Assembly (NCBI RefSeq): GCF_024746815.1
Contig: NZ_CP080525.1
Span: 3,776,501 to 3,840,500 of the forward strand
Source of the DNA: Mesorhizobium sp. AR07
Lineage (GTDB): Bacteria > Pseudomonadota > Alphaproteobacteria > Rhizobiales > Rhizobiaceae
Length of the DNA: 64,000 nt
Reading direction: 5' to 3'
Part shown: piece by piece, positions 61,007 to 64,000 of the stretch
How positions within the stretch are numbered: the stretch's first letter is position 1
Layout of the letters: each line of letters opens with the position of its first letter
The notes under the pieces: generated by a model
What the model saw: only the letters and a program-made list of their open reading frames with translations
Told to the model about the DNA's origin: nothing
The model's database searches: none
Translations under genes and position numbers: made by a program

Positions 61007-62095
61007 TCAGGCAACCAGGTCCGGCACCGGCCCGACATAGCGCGACTGCGGCCGGATCAGCCGGCCTGTCGCCTGCTGCTCGCGGGCGTGCGCAATCCAG
61101 CCGGCGACACGCCCGGCGGCGAAGACGTTGCTGAACGCCTCCTTGGGGAAGCCCGCCGCCTCCAACAGGAGTGCGGTGTAGAACTCGACATTGGTCTGCA
61201 GCGAGCGTGACGGCTTGGCGACCCGCAGCACGTCGAGCGCCGCTTGCTCCACCTTCTCCGCAAAGGCCAGCCGGCGACCGGTTTCACCCTCGCCGCCGAG
61301 TTGCCGCACGACCGCCTTCAGCACGTCGGCGCGCGGATCGCGCACGCGGTAGATGCGATGGCCGAAGCCCATGATGCGCTCGCCATGCGCGACCTCGTCG
61401 CGCAGCCAGCCGGCGGCATCGCCATGCGCCTCGATCGCATCCAGCATCTCGATCACCGGGCCTGGCGCGCCGCCATGCAGCGGCCCCTTGAGCGCGCCGA
61501 GCCCGGCCAGCACCGCCGACGTCAGGCCAGCCTGCGTCGAGGCGACCACGCGGGTGGCAAAGGTTGACGCATTGAGGCCATGGTCGCAAACGGTCACCAG
61601 ATAGGTGTCTAGCGCCTTCACCAGCGCCGGCGAGGCGGCGATGCCATTCAGCATCCTCAGCATGTCGGCGGCATGACCGGCCCGGCTGTCCGGCGCGACG
61701 GGCTCCTCGCCGTGTCGCAGACGCAGCAAGGCCGGCGTCAACACGGCGGGCGCCGCGATCAGCAGCAAGGCATCCGTCAAGGTCTCGCCGTCCGGCAGCA
61801 GCGCCATGCCGGCACGCATGGCGCTGTAGACATCCAGAGAGGCCAGCGAAGGCAGGAAAGGCAAAAGCCGCTCGAACACTTCTGCTCGCGCCTGGCCCAG
61901 CGCTCGCGCCAGTTCCGCGTCGCCGGGAAGATCATCGAAAAAGCCGTCGAGCAGCAGGCGAACCACCCGCGCATAATTCCAGCGACCGGCCAGTTCCGGC
62001 AGGCAATGACCGCGGATCGTCAGATGGCCGCCAAGACCATCCACGTCGGAGAGGACGGTTTCCGCCACCACCACGTCATCGAGCCCATTCGCCAT
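61007..62095 (-). CDS. Citrate synthase-like protein with Glu at the catalytic Asp position
   Basis: 362 residues. Family landmarks: His172 in DHGLNASTF (canonical DHEQN/DHELN), His207 in GPLHGGAP, GFGHRIYRVRDPRA with His246 and Arg247, and TNVEFYTALLLEAAGFP, where Glu304 stands where citrate synthases have the catalytic Asp (NVDFYS). The C-terminal GWIAHAREQQATGRLIRPQSRYVG is intact. It may be a citrate, methylcitrate or related condensing enzyme or a non-catalytic partner. The ATG at 62095 is the family start. Divergent from a second such gene. Confidence 0.85.
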   Translation of the reverse strand: MANGLDDVVVAETVLSDVDGLGGHLTIRGHCLPELAGRWNYARVVRLLLDGFFDDLPGDAELARALGQARAEVFERLLPFLPSLASLDVYSAMRAGMALLPDGETLTDALLLIAAPAVLTPALLRLRHGEEPVAPDSRAGHAADMLRMLNGIAASPALVKALDTYLVTVCDHGLNASTFATRVVASTQAGLTSAVLAGLGALKGPLHGGAPGPVIEMLDAIEAHGDAAGWLRDEVAHGERIMGFGHRIYRVRDPRADVLKAVVRQLGGEGETGRRLAFAEKVEQAALDVLRVAKPSRSLQTNVEFYTALLLEAAGFPKEAFSNVFAAGRVAGWIAHAREQQATGRLIRPQSRYVGPVPDLVA

Positions 62096-62156
62096 AGCCT
62101 GTCTCCTTGAACCGTTTTCGGATCGCAGATAAGGCTGGGCAACACACGCATCAATC

Positions 62157-62164
62157 TTGATCAA
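62157..62164. promoter_or_regulatory. TTGATCAA palindrome in the divergent citrate-synthase promoter
   Basis: TTGATCAA, followed by CTGAATCAATATCAG, lies 23 bases before the ATG at 62188. It sits where a regulator of both divergent genes would bind. The regulator could be the HTH domain of the gene at 62188. Confidence 0.35.
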
Positions 62165-62187
62165 CTGAATCAATATCAGAGTTCGGT

Positions 62188-63327
62188 ATGTCCGAGTGGT
62201 TGTCGCGGGAAGAGGCGCTGGAAAAGCTCAAGGTGCGGCCGCAGACGCTCTACGCCTATGTCAGCCGTGGGCGCATCGGCATGCGGCCTGACCGCGCCGA
62301 CCCGCGCCGCAGCCAGTATCGCGCCGACGACATAGCGGCACTGGCAACGCGAAGGGTGCGCGGACGCAGCCCATCGGCCATCGCCGAAAGCGCCATTGCC
62401 TGGGGCGAACCGTCGATCGCCACGGCGATTTCGACCGTCTTGCACGGGCATCTTGTCTATCGTGGCCAGGACGCCGTTGCGCTCTCCGGGCGCGCCACGC
62501 TGGAAGAAACCGCCGCGGTGCTCTGGGCTCTGCCCGAACCGGTGGCTTTCGAAGCGCCGTTGCCGGATGCGCCCCATCAAGCCGGTCGAGCCTCGGCCTT
62601 TGCGCAGCTTGCGCTGCTTGCCGGCCGAGGGCGGCCATCGCTCGGGCGCAGCGCCGCCTCGCAGCATGCCGATGCCGCGCACGCGGTCGGCGTGCTGGCC
62701 GGCGCCTTAGGCGCATCGGCGGGACCGGATCCAGTCCATCGACGGCTGGCGCGGCACTGGTCGGTGGACGCAACGGGAGCGGAAGCGATCCGCCGCGCGC
62801 TTGTCCTGCTTGCCGATCATGAACTCAACGCATCGACTTTCGCCGCCCGTGTCGCGGCCTCGACCGGGGCGTCGCTTGCGGCATGTCTTCTGGCGGGGCT
62901 GGCGACGCTGCAGGGGCCACGCCATGGCGGCGCCGGCGAAGCGGTGATGCAACTGGCCGAGGATGCGGCGCGGCACAACGCCGATGCGGCGATCCGGCGC
63001 TGGCTCAGCCATGACCGACCGTTGCCGGGGTTCGGCCATCCGCTCTATCCCGACGGCGATCCCCGGGCGGCGGCATTGCTTGGTGTGATCGACATCGATG
63101 ATCTCTCGCGATCGCTGCGCGACGCTGCCCTTGCCGCGACCGGCGCGCGCCCGAACATCGACTTCGCCTTGGCCGTGCTGACGCGCGGCCTTGGCTTGCC
63201 GCGCGATGCACCGTTCCGCCTGTTCGCACTCGCACGCAGCGTCGGGTGGGCCGCGCACACGGTCGAACAGATAACAAGCGGAAGTCTCATCAGGCCGCGC
63301 GGCCGCTATGAGGGAGTGCTGCCGTAG
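62188..63327 (+). CDS. Citrate synthase-like protein with N-terminal helix-turn-helix
   Basis: 379 residues. Residues 1-52 form an excisionase/MerR-like winged helix (WLSREEALEKLKVRPQTLYAYVSRGRIGMRPD). The citrate-synthase part follows, with His211 (DHELNAST), His246 (GPRHGGAG) and Asp325 (PNIDFALAV) all present, but in GFGHPLYPDGDP a Pro stands where an Arg normally follows the His. Such HTH-fused citrate synthases are known in alphaproteobacteria but their function is not established; the domain order suggests a metabolite-sensing regulator or an enzyme that binds its own promoter. Confidence 0.82.
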   Translation: MSEWLSREEALEKLKVRPQTLYAYVSRGRIGMRPDRADPRRSQYRADDIAALATRRVRGRSPSAIAESAIAWGEPSIATAISTVLHGHLVYRGQDAVALSGRATLEETAAVLWALPEPVAFEAPLPDAPHQAGRASAFAQLALLAGRGRPSLGRSAASQHADAAHAVGVLAGALGASAGPDPVHRRLARHWSVDATGAEAIRRALVLLADHELNASTFAARVAASTGASLAACLLAGLATLQGPRHGGAGEAVMQLAEDAARHNADAAIRRWLSHDRPLPGFGHPLYPDGDPRAAALLGVIDIDDLSRSLRDAALAATGARPNIDFALAVLTRGLGLPRDAPFRLFALARSVGWAAHTVEQITSGSLIRPRGRYEGVLP

Positions 63328-63377
63328 CGTCGCGATAGCACTATGCGGTAGCTACCGGATCTTTCGATCCGAAACGC

Positions 63378-63986
63378 TCACGACATCGTGTCGAGCTTGC
63401 GCTGCATGGCGGCGATCTGGTCCTTCAGTTCCTGAAGGTCGTCGGGCTTTTCCGGCGTTTCCTTCCTGGCCGGCTCGGCCGGAGCCGCGGCTGGCGCGGA
63501 ACCCGCCGGCGGGAACGGCGTGAACAGCCGCATCGCATTCTGGAACATTTCCATGTTGCGGCGCGTCTGCTCCTCCAGCGCCTTGATCGGCGTGGTGATC
63601 TTCATCATGTCGAGCGGCGACTTGCCGATGGCGCCCTTCATCTGCTCGCGAAAGCGTTCCTGCTCCTTGGAGAAGGCGAGCATGGACTGCTCGAGGAAGC
63701 TCGGCACGATCATCTGCATCTGGTCGCCATAATAGGCGATCAGCTGGCGCAGGAACGGGATCGGCAGCATGTTCTGCCCATCCTTGTTTTCCAGCTCGAA
63801 GATGATCTGTGTCAGCACCGGATGCGTAATGTCGTCGCCGGTCTTGGCGTCCTGGACGGTGAACTCCTCGCCCTTCTTGACCATCTCGGCGAGGTCCTCG
63901 AGCGTCACATAGGTGCTGGTGCCGGTGTTGTAGAGGCGGCGATTGGCGTATTTCTTGATGATGATCGGATCGTCTTTCGCGGCCAT
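63378..63986 (-). CDS. phaR: Polyhydroxyalkanoate synthesis repressor PhaR
   Basis: 202 residues. N-terminal IIIKKYANRRLYNTGTSTYVTLEDLAEMVKKGEEF is the PhaR DNA-binding domain; FQDAKTGDDITHPVLTQIIFE-type sequence follows (here VQDAKTGDDITHPVL), then FLRQLIAYYGDQMQMIVPSFLEQSM, the PHA-accumulation domain. A Pro/Ala linker leads to a C-terminal helix. It represses phasin and its own gene and is released when it binds PHB. The ATG at 63986 is chosen because GGGAGG is 6-7 bases upstream. Confidence 0.94.
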   Translation of the reverse strand: MAAKDDPIIIKKYANRRLYNTGTSTYVTLEDLAEMVKKGEEFTVQDAKTGDDITHPVLTQIIFELENKDGQNMLPIPFLRQLIAYYGDQMQMIVPSFLEQSMLAFSKEQERFREQMKGAIGKSPLDMMKITTPIKALEEQTRRNMEMFQNAMRLFTPFPPAGSAPAAAPAEPARKETPEKPDDLQELKDQIAAMQRKLDTMS

Positions 63987-64000
63987 CTGCATCCTCCCAG

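Overview
The window is GC-rich, densely coding alphaproteobacterial chromosome. The gene set points to Rhizobiales, most likely Mesorhizobium or a close relative: a TrcR/DUF1013 regulator, DUF1127, DUF1192, DUF1244, DUF465 and DUF3309 small proteins, a PhaR/BdhA polyhydroxybutyrate module, and families of short palindromic repeats of the kind scattered through rhizobial genomes. The genus is inferred from recalled family distributions, not from a search. No rRNA, tRNA, CRISPR array, prophage or intact insertion sequence was seen.

Layout. 1-10.8 kb: a truncated PfpI-like protein, a VOC protein, an MGMT-like protein, a WYL regulator, TrcR, DUF1127, a quinone oxidoreductase, an MFS carrier, then an accessory cluster of ArsR regulators, SRPBCC proteins, a SnoaL-like protein, a GST, an alpha/beta hydrolase and a divergent HxlR regulator. 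10.8-19.6 kb: small conserved proteins; a minus-strand operon Lrp regulator / solute-binding protein / two permeases / agmatinase-like enzyme that has no ATPase gene; rpmF; mtgA; ispA. 19.6-24.6 kb: a less orderly stretch, probably accessory, with a methyltransferase, NTF2-like protein, F420-reductase-like protein, two tandem SDRs and a divergent LysR. 24.8-31.5 kb: an orphan hybrid histidine kinase, a methyltransferase, a Stf0-type sulfotransferase, a small kinase, a lytic transglycosylase and ispG.

31.8-35.4 kb: a divergent DUF465 pair, then a four-gene operon of Tat-exported metallophosphoesterase, cupredoxin, ECF sigma factor and membrane anti-sigma factor. Its leader carries a possible ECF promoter and a hairpin that covers the Shine-Dalgarno sequence. 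35.8-38.5 kb: an alginate-export-type porin with an in-frame stop, followed by a serine hydrolase with a frameshift, so two adjacent genes are broken. 38.6-49.9 kb: purE-purK, rpmJ, a TPR protein, a G-tract inverted repeat, a hydrolase, pyruvate kinase and several conserved small proteins, an MFS carrier, and a LysR/epimerase divergent pair.

49.9-58.6 kb: an RND efflux pump with its adaptor, then a periplasmic molybdenum hydroxylase (2Fe-2S subunit, Tat-exported large subunit, cytochrome c) divergent from a TetR gene with a clear operator palindrome. 58.7-64 kb: carbon-storage metabolism with patatin, bdhA, two divergent citrate-synthase-like genes (one with an N-terminal helix-turn-helix, the other with Glu at the catalytic Asp position) and phaR. 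The observations most worth following are the SD-occluding hairpin of the ECF operon, the citrate-synthase pair, the ATPase-less transporter operon, the G-tract repeat and the double pseudogene.
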